Shown piece after piece: positions 1 to 9,836 of a DNA stretch of 39,307 nucleotides; position 1 is the first letter of the stretch; each line of letters starts with the position of its first letter. The notes below the pieces were generated by a model. It was given only the letters and a program-made list of their open reading frames with translations. It had not been told where the DNA came from and did no database searches. The translations under genes were made by a program, and so were the position numbers. The stretch spans positions 1 to 39,307 of the forward strand of contig JAKVCO010000015.1 of assembly GCA_022448245.1 (NCBI GenBank). Direction: 5' to 3'. The stretch is from Paracoccaceae bacterium (lineage in GTDB: Bacteria; Pseudomonadota; Alphaproteobacteria; Rhodobacterales; Rhodobacteraceae).

Positions 1-297
1 ACGCTCTTCACTATGGTCGCTAGGCCCATTTCCAATCACATCGAATACCAGAATCCCAACATCGGAATGCACCCGACCGGTTCTCTCTAAAAGCCTGTCC
101 ATATTCAGATCAGAGAAAATCGAAGACCGATCTAAAGCGGTGAGCTCAGGCTTTGTAGCGGAAATGGTGTGAGGGATGTCGGCAAAAATCTTGTGACATT
201 TGAGGCTATCAAGAGTCAATTTCTTCAATAAAACCTGCAACAAGGCGTTCCGGTCGATTGTCAACTTGTAGAACTTCCACAAAGTCCTCTTGCGCAT
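1..297 (-). CDS. partial ORF of unknown function, cut by the window edge
   Basis: Reading leftwards on the minus strand, one frame stays open from an ATG at 297 to the window edge, 99 codons without a stop. Its first third overlaps the end of the 94-residue ORF at 209-493 out of frame. A start nearer the end of that gene, for example a TTG near 227, is therefore as likely as the ATG. The part beyond the overlap, including ...SSIFSDLNMDRLLERTG..., has a protein-like composition. I do not recognise a family. The region is AT-richer than the window's core genes, which fits accessory DNA. Confidence 0.35.
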   Translation of the reverse strand, partial: MRKRTLWKFYKLTIDRNALLQVLLKKLTLDSLKCHKIFADIPHTISATKPELTALDRSSIFSDLNMDRLLERTGRVHSDVGILVFDVIGNGPSDHSEER

Positions 298-493
298 CTA
301 TTCCAGCGGGATAGACGATTTCGATATGTGTTTTTCGTTCGAAGCAGACCAGGCGTAAGAATGTACCAGCATCACCGATCTGTTCCGCGACTTCGAATAC
401 TCGCCCATCACCTTCTTTTTCAGTTAGAATCTCCCAGGCGTTTGTTACGTTAGGGACCAAAAACACAGATATCAGAAATAACCATTTTATCAT
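209..493 (-). CDS. small exported protein of unknown function
   Basis: This 94-residue protein starts with a clear export signal: a lysine at position 3, then the hydrophobic run LFLISVFLVPNV, with likely cleavage after an NAW-like site near residue 19-20. The mature part is about 75 residues, acidic, with one cysteine (in LRLVCFERK) and no motif I recognise. It is AT-richer than the core genes and ends just before the cut-off ORF at the window edge, so the two may be cotranscribed. The left end of the insertion sequence begins 22 bp upstream of its start codon, so the native promoter may have been displaced. Confidence 0.55.
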   Translation of the reverse strand: MIKWLFLISVFLVPNVTNAWEILTEKEGDGRVFEVAEQIGDAGTFLRLVCFERKTHIEIVYPAGIDAQEDFVEVLQVDNRPERLVAGFIEEIDS

Positions 494-515
494 TATAAAC
501 CCTATTCATACTGAA

Positions 516-530
516 CCAACATTTCCCAAG
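516..530 (+). repeat. outer left terminal inverted repeat of the IS
   Basis: The sequence CCAACATTTCCCAAG matches the outer 15 bases of the right end with a single mismatch at the third base. After base 15 the similarity stops. Confidence 0.7.
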
Positions 531-577
531 GGCCTTGGGCTTGTAGGGACCTTGGGCATTTTCGTTGAAAACTGCAA

Positions 578-596
578 CCGATATTTCCCAAGTAAC
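578..596 (+). repeat. inner left-end-like repeat of the IS
   Basis: The sequence CCGATATTTCCCAAGTAAC matches 17 of the 19 bases of the right end, and weaker similarity continues inward. It is a longer match than the outer repeat and may be the original left end of the element. Its flank, GCAA, does not match the right flank, CTTA. Confidence 0.6.
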
Positions 597-786
597 GTCG
601 TGTTGTGACGAGTTTGACCGTTTTGGTGAGCGTTTTCAACTCTTACGGCGGCGTTAGCGCTGAGATCGTTGATTTTGAGAGTTCCGTAAGCGCGCTTTTC
701 GAGATTTTCGTTGATTTTGGCCCATTTGGGCCGCCCCAAGACGCAGCTGTGGAGCCGCTTTTGTTCGGTTTTCTGTGATTGAGGCG

Positions 787-2139
787 TCATGCAGGCCTCG
801 ACGGTGGCTTGAGGGCACGGATTGCGGCGAGGATTTGTCCGAAGATGTTGCGCGGCACGGCAACCTCTGCCAGTTGGAAGTTTATCTTGCGGGCATGGCT
901 CACAACCCGCGCCCCGATCTTGATCAGGCGGCTCTGGATGCTGGTGAGCGACCAGTCAGCAACCTCTTCGGGTAAGTCGGCACGCTTGAGGAAGCTCCCC
1001 ATGTTGTAAGCCAGCGCATGGAGCTGAAGTCTGACCTCGTTGTCGCGGAACCGTTTGCAGGAGAGCCGCGTCCAGTTGATCGCGTATTTGCCTTCCTTGA
1101 TGTGTTGCTCGGCTGTGCCACGCTGATTGTAGAAACGGATGACCCAGTCCGGCTCCATCGGCAAGTTGGTGACGACGAAGCCCACGCGGGGGAACAGATC
1201 GCCGGGATGCCATTCGACCTTGGCAATCACGCGGCGAGCTTTGCCCCAGGACGCCGCCTTGTATTCGAAGTCATGGTAGAAGCGGCGAACGTCGTTGGGT
1301 GGGCGGCCTACGGGGCGCTTCAAGAGATGCGAGATTGCTTTCTGCAACACTGCGTTGCCCTTGAGGCGGATGGCGTAGAAATAGCTCTCGGCCTCCAACG
1401 TCTTATAAAGTTCAGGGATGGCGAAGGCCGCATCAGCGCGAAAGAAGCGCATCAGGTCACGGTTCCGATACCGCGCTATGACTGGGGCCAGAACGTCCTT
1501 CCAACCATCAGCGCTGTGGACATTGCCCTTGCGCAGGGCGCAGCGCTCAAGATCGCTGAACTGGTTGAACACGAACAGCGGGTGATAGCACTTGCAGCCA
1601 AAGTGACCATTCCATGCCGTGCCTTCCTGATCGCCATGGGTGGGGCTGACGGAACTGTCCATATCCAGAGTGATCCACTTGGGCGGTTGCGCATCATGCA
1701 TCGCATCAATCCACTGTCCGGGCAGGTCAGCCAAAGTGGCAAGGTTATGAGCAGAAGCAAGAATATCAGTCTCGAACCGCGCCATTTGGCTGGTCGAGGC
1801 AGCTTGGCCATCAACAGCACGGCCCCCGACGATCTGGCGCATCACTGGATCACGCGATAGCCGGTCCGCATCGTTGACATCCGGGTATCCGGCAAGCCGT
1901 CCAAAGGTGGACTGGCGCAGCAGACCGACAAAGTTGTGAACCCCGTTCTTGCCAGTCCGCGTATCCTGCAACAAACACCCTGCCAGATCATGCAGGCCCA
2001 AGGTCTCGTCCAACTCACGAAACAAGAGCAAACCGCCATCGGAACTGATCTTGGAGCCGTGAAATTCCAGCCGCACCCGAGTTTCAAAATCCAGCCGAAA
2101 ATCGCCCTCAGAACCCGCACCCACAGGGTGATCCAACAT
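787..2139 (-). CDS. IS1380-family transposase
   Basis: This 450-residue DDE transposase cuts and rejoins the ends of its insertion sequence. The three acidic catalytic residues can be placed. The first Asp is in ITLDMDSS near residue 180, the second in FRADAAF near 255, and the Glu in NQRGTAEQHIKEGK near 365. The order and spacing, and the conserved GDQEGTAWNGHFG and CYHPLF segments, are those of the IS1380 family. I chose the ATG at 2139 over an in-frame TTG at 2187, because the protein then begins MLDHPVGAG as expected. The gene is full length with no frameshift, so the transposase may be active. Confidence 0.9.
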   Translation of the reverse strand: MLDHPVGAGSEGDFRLDFETRVRLEFHGSKISSDGGLLLFRELDETLGLHDLAGCLLQDTRTGKNGVHNFVGLLRQSTFGRLAGYPDVNDADRLSRDPVMRQIVGGRAVDGQAASTSQMARFETDILASAHNLATLADLPGQWIDAMHDAQPPKWITLDMDSSVSPTHGDQEGTAWNGHFGCKCYHPLFVFNQFSDLERCALRKGNVHSADGWKDVLAPVIARYRNRDLMRFFRADAAFAIPELYKTLEAESYFYAIRLKGNAVLQKAISHLLKRPVGRPPNDVRRFYHDFEYKAASWGKARRVIAKVEWHPGDLFPRVGFVVTNLPMEPDWVIRFYNQRGTAEQHIKEGKYAINWTRLSCKRFRDNEVRLQLHALAYNMGSFLKRADLPEEVADWSLTSIQSRLIKIGARVVSHARKINFQLAEVAVPRNIFGQILAAIRALKPPSRPA

Positions 2140-2210
2140 TGCAGCCCCAAACCCAGATAACACACTGAAATATAACACTAAAAGCAAAAATCACGAAGCC
2201 AAATCACGCA

Positions 2211-2229
2211 GTTACTTGGGAAATGTGGG
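2211..2229 (-). repeat. right terminal inverted repeat of the IS
   Basis: Read on the minus strand this is CCCACATTTCCCAAGTAAC, starting with the CC typical of IS1380-family ends. It lies about 70 bases upstream of the transposase start and directly abuts the broken chemotaxis-receptor frame. Confidence 0.75.
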
Positions 2230-2579
2230 CTTAAAACTTTCAAAGCCGCCAAATCAGGCCCTCCTGAAAAACAGGGCGAACTCGCCTTGCGACACGTGGA
2301 ACCGGCTGTGTCGACGTTCCTAACGGATATGGTAGCAGCGCTCGACGAGAGGTATCTTGAAGGCCGCAGCGTCGCCAAGGAAGCAGCCATGGATGCGGTC
2401 AAAGCCGCCGATGGCGTGGGCCGCAGCATCCATATGATCGCGATCAATCCTCTATCGAGGCCGCGCGCGCTGGCGACAGCGGACGCGGTTTCAAAGTCAT
2501 TGCGGAGGAGGTCAAAAACCTCGCCGGACAGACCCGATCCCTCCTTGGACGTATATCTGCGGCAATGCGGTCATATTGA
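2230..2579 (+). pseudogene. 3' remnant of a methyl-accepting chemotaxis protein gene
   Basis: From the base after the IS right end, one frame runs without a start of its own and then encodes the most conserved part of a chemoreceptor signalling tip. At 2446 it reads MIAIN, and after a shift of one base it continues [20 protein letters not shown], then VKNLAGQT, ending at a TGA at 2577-2579. Family members read [14 protein letters not shown] here, so one base (a G before the CC at 2449-2450) seems lost. The receptor's sensing, membrane and HAMP parts are missing and are not on the other side of the IS. The remnant is not expected to be functional. Confidence 0.85.
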
Positions 2580-2623
2580 CCGCGCCTGCCTTGCCCCATA
2601 TCCGGGGTGAAGGAGGTCTTGCC

Positions 2624-3844
2624 ATGAACGCACCCGCAAAGATCAGCCAAAAAGACGCCCCAGAGCTCTCCCGCTTTTCGTGGGAAGACCCTTTCCTGAT
2701 GGAGGACCAGCTCGGCGAAGATGAACGCATGTTGCGCGATGCAGCACGCGCCTTTGCCCAAGCAGAGCTCGCTCCTCGCGTGTCAGACGCCTACCGGGAA
2801 GAAACCGTGGCGCCCGAACTCTTCGCAATGATGGGCGAAGCGGGCCTTCTGGGCGTGACCGTGCCCGAAGCCTATGGCGGCATCGGCGCCTCCTACACTG
2901 CCTACGGCCTCATTGCGCGCGAGATTGAGCGCGTGGACAGCGGCTACCGATCCATGATGAGCGTTCAGAGCTCTCTCGTGATTTATCCGATTTATGCCTA
3001 TGGCTCAGAAGAGCAGCGCCAAAAGTACCTGCCGGGCCTCACCAGCGGCGCGTTGATCGGCTGCTTTGGCCTGACCGAGCCTGACGCGGGTTCCGACCCT
3101 GCAGGGATGAAAACCCGCGCTGTGAAAACGGGCACGGGCTACAAGATTTCCGGCGCCAAGATGTGGATCTCGAATAGCCCCATCGCGGACGTCTTCGTCG
3201 TCTGGGCCAAGTCTGACGCCCACGATGGCAAAATCCGCGGCTTCGTTCTCGAGAAAGGCACGAAAGGCCTCAGCGCGCCCAAGATCGGCGGCAAGCTGTC
3301 GCTGCGCGCCTCCGTGACGGGTGAGATCGTCATGGACGGCGTCGAAGTTGGCGAAGACGCCCTTCTGCCCGGTGTGCAAGGGCTCAAAGGCCCGTTCGGG
3401 TGCTTGAACCGCGCTCGCTACGGCATCGCTTGGGGCGCCATGGGCGCTGCAGAGTTCTGCTGGCACGCAGCGCGCCAATACGGCCTCGACCGCACGCAGT
3501 TCGGCAAACCTCTCGCGCAGACACAGCTCTTCCAGAAGAAGCTCGCAGACATGCAGACCGAGATCACGCTGGGCCTTCAAGGCGCGCTGCGACTGGGTCA
3601 GCTCATGGATGAAGGGGCCGCCTCGCCCGAACTCATAAGCCTTATGAAGCGCAACAACTGCGGTAAAGCCCTCGATATCGCGCGCACCTCCCGCGACATG
3701 CATGGCGGAAACGGCATCCAAGAAGACTATGGCATCATGCGCCACGCACAAAACCTGGAGACCGTGAACACCTATGAAGGCACCCATGATATTCACGCTC
3801 TGATCCTCGGTCGGGCGCAAACTGGGCTGCAGGCCTTCTATTAA
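2624..3844 (+). CDS. gcdH: glutaryl-CoA dehydrogenase
   Basis: This 406-residue flavoenzyme of the acyl-CoA dehydrogenase family oxidises and decarboxylates glutaryl-CoA to crotonyl-CoA in lysine and tryptophan breakdown. Visible signatures are the FAD/substrate segment [17 protein letters not shown], the [18 protein letters not shown] strand, and the C-terminal [20 protein letters not shown]. The Glu of YEGTHDIH is the catalytic base in this subfamily. The start at 2624 follows a strong AGGAGG at 2611-2616; an upstream in-frame start at 2576 has no such site. It lies just downstream of the chemoreceptor remnant and about 400 bp from the IS, transcribed away from it. No partner genes for glutarate activation are adjacent. 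Confidence 0.93.
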   Translation: MNAPAKISQKDAPELSRFSWEDPFLMEDQLGEDERMLRDAARAFAQAELAPRVSDAYREETVAPELFAMMGEAGLLGVTVPEAYGGIGASYTAYGLIAREIERVDSGYRSMMSVQSSLVIYPIYAYGSEEQRQKYLPGLTSGALIGCFGLTEPDAGSDPAGMKTRAVKTGTGYKISGAKMWISNSPIADVFVVWAKSDAHDGKIRGFVLEKGTKGLSAPKIGGKLSLRASVTGEIVMDGVEVGEDALLPGVQGLKGPFGCLNRARYGIAWGAMGAAEFCWHAARQYGLDRTQFGKPLAQTQLFQKKLADMQTEITLGLQGALRLGQLMDEGAASPELISLMKRNNCGKALDIARTSRDMHGGNGIQEDYGIMRHAQNLETVNTYEGTHDIHALILGRAQTGLQAFY

Positions 3845-3938
3845 TCTGTAAAATTGCTTGGAATGTTCGCCAAGCCACCCCATTCTAGCCTTGAACGCGC
3901 TTCAGGGGTGGGGCCGTAAATTAGTGGATGTTAACGAT

Positions 3939-4898
3939 ATGTCGAACGCGAGCCAGGATCAGGCTTGGCCTGATCTATCCGAGCTGAACAGACAAGAATG
4001 GGCGCAAGCCCTTCGTGAGCTTGTTGAACAGCACGGCGAATATCTTGACCTGGATGACGATCACCACGTCATTCAGATGGGTGAAGGCGAACGCCTGCTC
4101 GTCACATTCGAATCTGCCCATGACATCCGCAACGGCCAAGAGGACGCGCTGCCTATCGGTCTCAAAATGGCGCAGACGCTCAATGTCGCTGTCATCACCG
4201 TGATGTGCCAACGCCCCACCTGGTTCCGCGCACCAACAGTTTTTGCTTTCTTTGATGCGCTGACAGACGACGGTGTTTTCGATTCCTTCGAACACGTGGC
4301 CTTCTTTGGCACCGGTCTCGGCGGTTATGCGGCGGCGGCGTTCAGCGTCTCTGCGCCGGGCTGCGATGTAGTGGCTGTCAGCCCGCAAGCAACGCTCGAC
4401 CCACGCGTGGCCGAATGGGACCCCCGCTTTGCCTCGGCGCGCCGTTTCTCGTGGACGGACCGCTACGGCTTTGCGCCCGAGATGGCCGAGGCCACACGCC
4501 ATACGTTGGTGCTCTACAATCCTGAAGATGATCTTGAGGCAATGCATGTCTCGCTCTTCGCCCGCGACGGGATTACCCGCTTCCGCTGCCGCCACATGGG
4601 GCGCGATGTGACGGGCGCTCTCGACGACATGCGCATTCTCAACGACACGCTGCGTCTCGCATTGGCCGGGGTGCTGGGTGAGGCAAGCTTTGCGCGCCTT
4701 TATCGCAAGCGCCGCGACTACGCGCCTTACCTGCGGGCCCTGCTGACCGAGACCGAAGATCAGGACCGGCCCAAGCTGACATCCTGGCTCGCGGAGAGCG
4801 TTCTACAGCGCAAGAACATGCCACGGATGCGTCGCGCTCTGGAGCGTGTGCAGAAGGCCGCTGAAGCCTCTGCTGAGGCCAGCGAAGCGGCGGAGTAA
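3939..4898 (+). CDS. alpha/beta-hydrolase-fold-like protein without nucleophile serine
   Basis: This 319-residue cytosolic protein starts MSNASQDQ; a GTG at 3924 in frame would add five residues. It has the strand-turn-helix outline of an alpha/beta hydrolase. A core strand VAFFGTGLGGYAAAAFS occupies the nucleophile-elbow position, followed by VVAVSPQATLDP and an acid-type strand TLVLYNPEDDLEAMH. In a normal elbow (GxSxGG) the third residue is Ser, Cys or Asp; here it is Gly (GTGLGG), so ordinary hydrolase chemistry is unlikely. The C-terminus is alanine- and glutamate-rich. It follows gcdH on the same strand and converges tail to tail with ureG, five bases apart. I cannot assign a function. 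Confidence 0.75.
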   Translation: MSNASQDQAWPDLSELNRQEWAQALRELVEQHGEYLDLDDDHHVIQMGEGERLLVTFESAHDIRNGQEDALPIGLKMAQTLNVAVITVMCQRPTWFRAPTVFAFFDALTDDGVFDSFEHVAFFGTGLGGYAAAAFSVSAPGCDVVAVSPQATLDPRVAEWDPRFASARRFSWTDRYGFAPEMAEATRHTLVLYNPEDDLEAMHVSLFARDGITRFRCRHMGRDVTGALDDMRILNDTLRLALAGVLGEASFARLYRKRRDYAPYLRALLTETEDQDRPKLTSWLAESVLQRKNMPRMRRALERVQKAAEASAEASEAAE

Positions 4899-4902
4899 GG
4901 AC

Positions 4903-5505
4903 CTAGAGCCCGCCTTCCCGCGCAATAAACTCCACGATCTCAAGCACGCCCATGCCCGACTTCAGCGCAGCCATCACGAATGGACGCTCGCCCCGGTTTT
5001 CACGCGCATCGCTTTCCAGCAGGTCCCGGTCTACGCCCACATGCGGTGCAAGATCGGTCTTGTTGATGATCAGCAGGTCGGAGCGTGTGACCCCCGGCCC
5101 CTTCTTGCGCGGAATGTCCTGCCCGGCAGCTGTGTCGATCACGTAGAGCGAGATGTCGGCCAACTCCGGCGAAAATGTCGCCGCGAGATTGTCCCCGCCG
5201 GACTCAATCAGGATCACATCGAGATCAGGGATCTCATTCGTCAGATCCGCCACGGCGCGCAGGTTGATCGAGGCATCTTCTCGGATGGCCGTGTGAGGGC
5301 AGCCGCCTGTCTCCACGCCACGAATGCGGGCCTCGGGCAATGCTTGGGCACGGAGCAAATAATCCGCATCCTCGCGGGTGTAGATATCATTGGTGATGAC
5401 GGCCATGGAGTAGCGATCCGCCATCGCGCGGCAGAGCTGTTCCGTCAGGGTCGTCTTGCCAGCGCCCACCGGGCCACCAATGCCCACGCGTAGAGGTCCG
5501 TTCAT
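4903..5505 (-). CDS. ureG: urease accessory GTPase UreG
   Basis: This 200-residue SIMIBI-class GTPase drives insertion of two nickel ions into apo-urease within the UreD-UreF-UreG complex. The P-loop GPVGAGKTT lies at about residues 11-19. The metal-binding Cys-Pro-His is in the motif [19 protein letters not shown] near residues 65-80. The GTP base-recognition NKTD appears in [14 protein letters not shown]. Length is typical. Its ATG overlaps the ureF stop codon (ATGA), so translation is probably coupled. It is the last gene of the urease operon. Confidence 0.97.
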   Translation of the reverse strand: MNGPLRVGIGGPVGAGKTTLTEQLCRAMADRYSMAVITNDIYTREDADYLLRAQALPEARIRGVETGGCPHTAIREDASINLRAVADLTNEIPDLDVILIESGGDNLAATFSPELADISLYVIDTAAGQDIPRKKGPGVTRSDLLIINKTDLAPHVGVDRDLLESDARENRGERPFVMAALKSGMGVLEIVEFIAREGGL

Positions 5506-6122
5506 GTTCTGAACACCCGTGCTGTCTGAGATTCGTGCTTCATCGAACTGATATCACTAAAGAATGCTCCGGACCCGAGATCATCAAACGACGCCGTTGC
5601 AGCCCGTTCCGCCGTCGCTTGGATCGCGGGAGCGAGGGCTGCAAGGACGTTCTGACCTTCTTTCTGCCCGAGGGGGACAAATCGGACAGAGCAGCTTACC
5701 AAGTTAGACGTGAAGCTTTGCAGGTAAACCCCTGCAATCAAGTCACTTTCTAGCTCCAAAGATCGCGACGCGACCCCCAGGGCCACAGGAAGTGGTGCAT
5801 CTTCGATATCGTGACCCATGGCCCTAAGCGTTGCCGCAAAAGCTGCGCCTTGAGCCTCCGTTTCCTCCAGCCGTTCTTTGGAGCCCGCCAACGCGCGCGC
5901 TAAAGCGACAGGGTTCTCACCGTCTCGCGCCGCGCACAAAAGCAATGCGTCTGTCCACCCGCTTCCACGGGTTAGAATGACATGAAGCCAATCCTGTAAG
6001 CCTCTGGCATTGCTTACCTTCCCCTCAGAGATCGCCGTCTCAAGACCGTGTGAATACGCAAACGATCCCAAAGGGAACGCAGGCGACATCCATTGGGTGA
6101 GGGTCAGGAGGTCAGTGCGCAT
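5502..6122 (-). CDS. ureF: urease accessory protein UreF
   Basis: UreF bridges UreD and UreG and is thought to gate nickel transfer to apo-urease. The protein is 206 residues from the ATG at 6122, starting [19 protein letters not shown], and carries the family's typical [21 protein letters not shown] opening. The longer frame upstream (to 6233) runs through ureE and is not real. The start lies inside the last codons of ureE, an overlap of 11 bp. The stop overlaps the ureG start. The protein is mostly helical, with no signal peptide. Confidence 0.94.
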   Translation of the reverse strand: MRTDLLTLTQWMSPAFPLGSFAYSHGLETAISEGKVSNARGLQDWLHVILTRGSGWTDALLLCAARDGENPVALARALAGSKERLEETEAQGAAFAATLRAMGHDIEDAPLPVALGVASRSLELESDLIAGVYLQSFTSNLVSCSVRFVPLGQKEGQNVLAALAPAIQATAERAATASFDDLGSGAFFSDISSMKHESQTARVFRT

Positions 6123-6549
6123 GGCCCATTGTCCTTCCGTGGCCATAGGCGCCGCCTTCGGGGCGGAACCGGCCGGTAATCTCTTCGACTTGGCCGCCAA
6201 GGTTCTCGACCATTGCCCGAAGCACGGGGTCATTCAGGATGACCAAGGCGTCGTCGGAAATCTGGCACGGCGTATGACGGTTGCCGATATGCCAGGCCAA
6301 GCGTGGGATATCGCCCGTGATTTTCAGAAGGGTCTCGGTGGCTGCCTCGACAGCAACGACACGGCCGTCTTCCAGCTCAAAACCCTGTCCGGGTTGGATG
6401 TCGGAGGTATGTGCAAGATCGACGAGGAACGCCGTCCCGTCAGAAGCCTCAAGGCGTTTGCGGCGCAGAAGGCGCCCTGCGTAGTCCAACGTGACCTGCG
6501 CAAAGGCGCCTTCGCCTGGGCCGATTTTGGTGGCGCGGGGCAAGCTCAT
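6112..6549 (-). CDS. ureE: urease nickel metallochaperone UreE
   Basis: UreE delivers nickel to the urease maturation complex. The protein is 145 residues from the ATG at 6549 (MSLPRATKIGPG), preceded by AGGGCAGG; a start further upstream would overlap the DUF1127 gene. It shows the metal-site strand PRLAWHIGNRHTPCQI, which holds the conserved central His pair, and a short His-containing tail [10 protein letters not shown]. The tail is weaker than the His-rich tails of enteric UreE. It is followed by ureF with an 11-bp overlap and preceded by the DUF1127 gene with a 25-bp gap. Confidence 0.94.
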   Translation of the reverse strand: MSLPRATKIGPGEGAFAQVTLDYAGRLLRRKRLEASDGTAFLVDLAHTSDIQPGQGFELEDGRVVAVEAATETLLKITGDIPRLAWHIGNRHTPCQISDDALVILNDPVLRAMVENLGGQVEEITGRFRPEGGAYGHGRTMGHAH

Positions 6550-6574
6550 GACCTGCCCTGCGACTTGAGGGGTT

Positions 6575-6796
6575 TTAGAAACCGAGGGTGTCGCGGTGAA
6601 CGTAGCGCACAATGCCCTCGCGCGTGATACCGCGCGCGGCGAGCTGTTCGTCCGTCATGTCCATGAGCTTTTCGATTTCGTCCGAACGCGCACGGGCACG
6701 ACCCATGGTTACGAGAGTGTCTGTCAGAGAGTGGCCGAGGGAGGCCAGAGCGGCGCGCAGCGAGCGGCCTGCGGGAATGTCGGTGATGGAGGCCAT
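6575..6796 (-). CDS. DUF1127 small arginine-rich protein inside the urease operon
   Basis: This 73-residue cytosolic protein belongs to DUF1127, short basic proteins common in alphaproteobacteria. The C-terminal half has the pattern LMDMTDEQLAARGITREGIV, with an arginine-containing YVHRD tail. Some family members elsewhere affect RNA turnover or phosphate and carbon metabolism; a role here is not known. It lies between ureC and ureE on the same strand. Its 5' region (6797-6907) holds a perfect palindrome, which suggests its own promoter. UreE starts 25 bp after its stop. Confidence 0.85.
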   Translation of the reverse strand: MASITDIPAGRSLRAALASLGHSLTDTLVTMGRARARSDEIEKLMDMTDEQLAARGITREGIVRYVHRDTLGF

Positions 6797-6844
6797 CGGG
6801 GAAATCCTCTTTGGGGTTGCTTCCTACGCCCCAGAGATAGGCTT

Positions 6845-6859
6845 TGCTGCAATGCAGCA
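6845..6859. promoter_or_regulatory. CTGC-N3-GCAG palindrome before the DUF1127 gene
   Basis: A perfect 15-base palindrome, TGCTGCA-A-TGCAGCA, lies 49-63 bp upstream of the DUF1127 start codon in a gene-free stretch of 111 bp. Its core fits CTGCNNNGCAG. This is the pattern reported for PhaR, a regulator of polyhydroxybutyrate granule genes in Paracoccus. That it is a PhaR site here is inference. Confidence 0.5.
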
Positions 6860-7446
6860 CATCCCACAACTCCACAGCCCCGCTATGCGCTACTTGCATG
6901 GTTTTCCTCACCATTCGATACCAACGTAATCTTCAGTTTCGCTTAGCGCGCCATTCAAGGCGGTGCTCACTACGACGCCTGTTCCAAGTTCTGGGTACCA
7001 GTGGGTGAAAGTCTCCCAACCGATTTCATCCTTTAACTGAACTTCGGTGCGAATGCCCCAAGTCTCCAGCTCGCAGGTCCCGATGCGCGTCCGAACCGGT
7101 GTTTCAGCCACTGTGATTGAGAATATAGCGGGGAACTCAAAACCCCGCTGGTCAAGCACAAGCGGTAAGTCTTCGCGCGCGCCGAGCTGTGGGTAAGGCA
7201 ACCTAGCAGTGCCATTGACCCAAGTGAAACGAAACACCTCGGAACCATTCTGGGCCAGGCTCAGAGGGTAAAGCCCATGGACCATCTGAGCTGCACCAGG
7301 CCCGGGGCTGCCGACGACGTCGAATTCACGCTGGTCAATCACACCCTCTCCGATGTGAGCATGCAGGAACCGCTCACCTTCACTTGTTACAAAGGCAATG
7401 CCTTGTTCCAAGTCCCCCGATGTCGGACAGCTCCAAGCTGACCCGC

Positions 7447-9144
<1,698 letters not shown>

Positions 9145-9170
9145 AAGCGCCTCCATTCATCTTTAGGTAC

Positions 9171-9187
9171 GCGGACAGCCCGTCCGC
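9171..9187. other. stem-loop in the ureB-ureC gap
   Basis: A 6-bp stem, GCGGAC/GTCCGC, with a 5-base loop lies in the 102-bp space between ureB and ureC, the only wide gap between the structural genes. No T-run follows on either strand, so it is not a simple terminator. It could affect message stability or the relative amount of UreC. Confidence 0.35.
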
Positions 9188-9246
9188 TTCCCCCCCACCC
9201 GGGCCGGGGACGGCGCTATATTCTTTGTGGTGGCGATCGGGATAAC

Positions 9247-9552
9247 TCAAAGCTTCCCCATCACTTTCTGATTGAAACCATAAACCTCGCGCGCCCCGGA
9301 AAGCGGCACGAGCGACACTTCGCGTTGCTGACCAGGCTCAAAGCGTACGGCGGTGCCTGCGGCGATGTCGAGGCGTTTGCCCATGGCGGCGTCCCGGTCG
9401 AAATCGAGCGCGGTATTCGTCTCGGCAAAATGGTAGTGCGAGCCCACCTGCACCGGCCGGTCGCCCGTGTTGGCCACCATCAGCATCGTTACTTCGGCCC
9501 CAACATTGAGTTCGATATCGCCCTCGGCGGGCATGACCTCGCCCGGCCTCAT
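9247..9552 (-). CDS. ureB: urease beta subunit
   Basis: This 101-residue structural subunit of the (UreABC)3 urease shows the typical start [14 protein letters not shown] and the core [20 protein letters not shown], and ends with [10 protein letters not shown]. Length is typical for a separate bacterial UreB. Its ATG overlaps the stop of the preceding 90-residue membrane-protein gene (ATGA). It is separated from ureC by 102 bp containing a stem-loop. Confidence 0.97.
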   Translation of the reverse strand: MRPGEVMPAEGDIELNVGAEVTMLMVANTGDRPVQVGSHYHFAETNTALDFDRDAAMGKRLDIAAGTAVRFEPGQQREVSLVPLSGAREVYGFNQKVMGKL

Positions 9553-9821
9553 GAGATCGCCTTCCGAATGGCGCCGATGATCTGCGTCGCGAAGAGGCCA
9601 ATCAGGCCGCCAAGCAGGATCGCTGCGCCTGGATCGCCGTAACCGATCAGAAGCAGCACCAGCGTGAGAAGGAAAAGGCTCAGCGCATAGGACAGCGCGA
9701 GCGCCTCCTCCGTGCGGATATCGATCTTGTCAATCAGAACCTTTTCGAGCGCGCCAACGAGCGGCTCCTGCACGATGCGCGAGGCAAAACCTGCACCAAT
9801 TGCGAGAAGGAATGCGAGCAT
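9549..9821 (-). CDS. small two-helix membrane protein between ureA and ureB
   Basis: This 90-residue protein has a hydrophobic N-terminal stretch ([16 protein letters not shown]) and a long hydrophobic region around residues 43-85 ([20 protein letters not shown], then [20 protein letters not shown]). This fits two or three membrane helices. It is far too short for the nickel permeases HupE/UreJ or for urea channels, and has none of their His-rich motifs. A good GAGGAGA precedes its ATG. It starts 15 bp after ureA and overlaps ureB by 4 bp, so it is firmly in the operon. Function unknown. Confidence 0.8.
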   Translation of the reverse strand: MLAFLLAIGAGFASRIVQEPLVGALEKVLIDKIDIRTEEALALSYALSLFLLTLVLLLIGYGDPGAAILLGGLIGLFATQIIGAIRKAIS

Positions 9822-9836
9822 GGGACGTGTCTCCTC

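Larger units (their letters stand above)
516..2229 (-). mobile_element. IS1380-family insertion sequence
   Basis: The element is about 1.7 kb, with one DDE transposase gene on the minus strand and terminal inverted repeats that begin with CC. The right end (reverse complement of 2211-2229) reads CCCACATTTCCCAAGTAAC. Two left-end-like sequences exist. The outer one at 516 matches 14 of the first 15 bases. The inner one at 578 matches 17 of 19. I place the boundary at 516 because the flanks there, CTGAA (511-515) and CTTAA (2230-2234), match at 4 of 5 bases, as an imperfect target duplication might. The 250 bases between the left repeats and the end of the transposase gene hold no convincing ORF. 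They contain a tight palindrome, CCCAAGG-G-CCTTGGG, at 525-539. Confidence 0.85.

Noticed and set aside
1..297. MutS-like reading of the edge ORF because of its SDLNMD segment
   Set aside because: Only a few residues match and the context is wrong, so no family was assigned.
1018..1860. Plus-strand ORF inside the IS
   Set aside because: It is antisense to the transposase gene, whose DDE motifs are plain on the minus strand.
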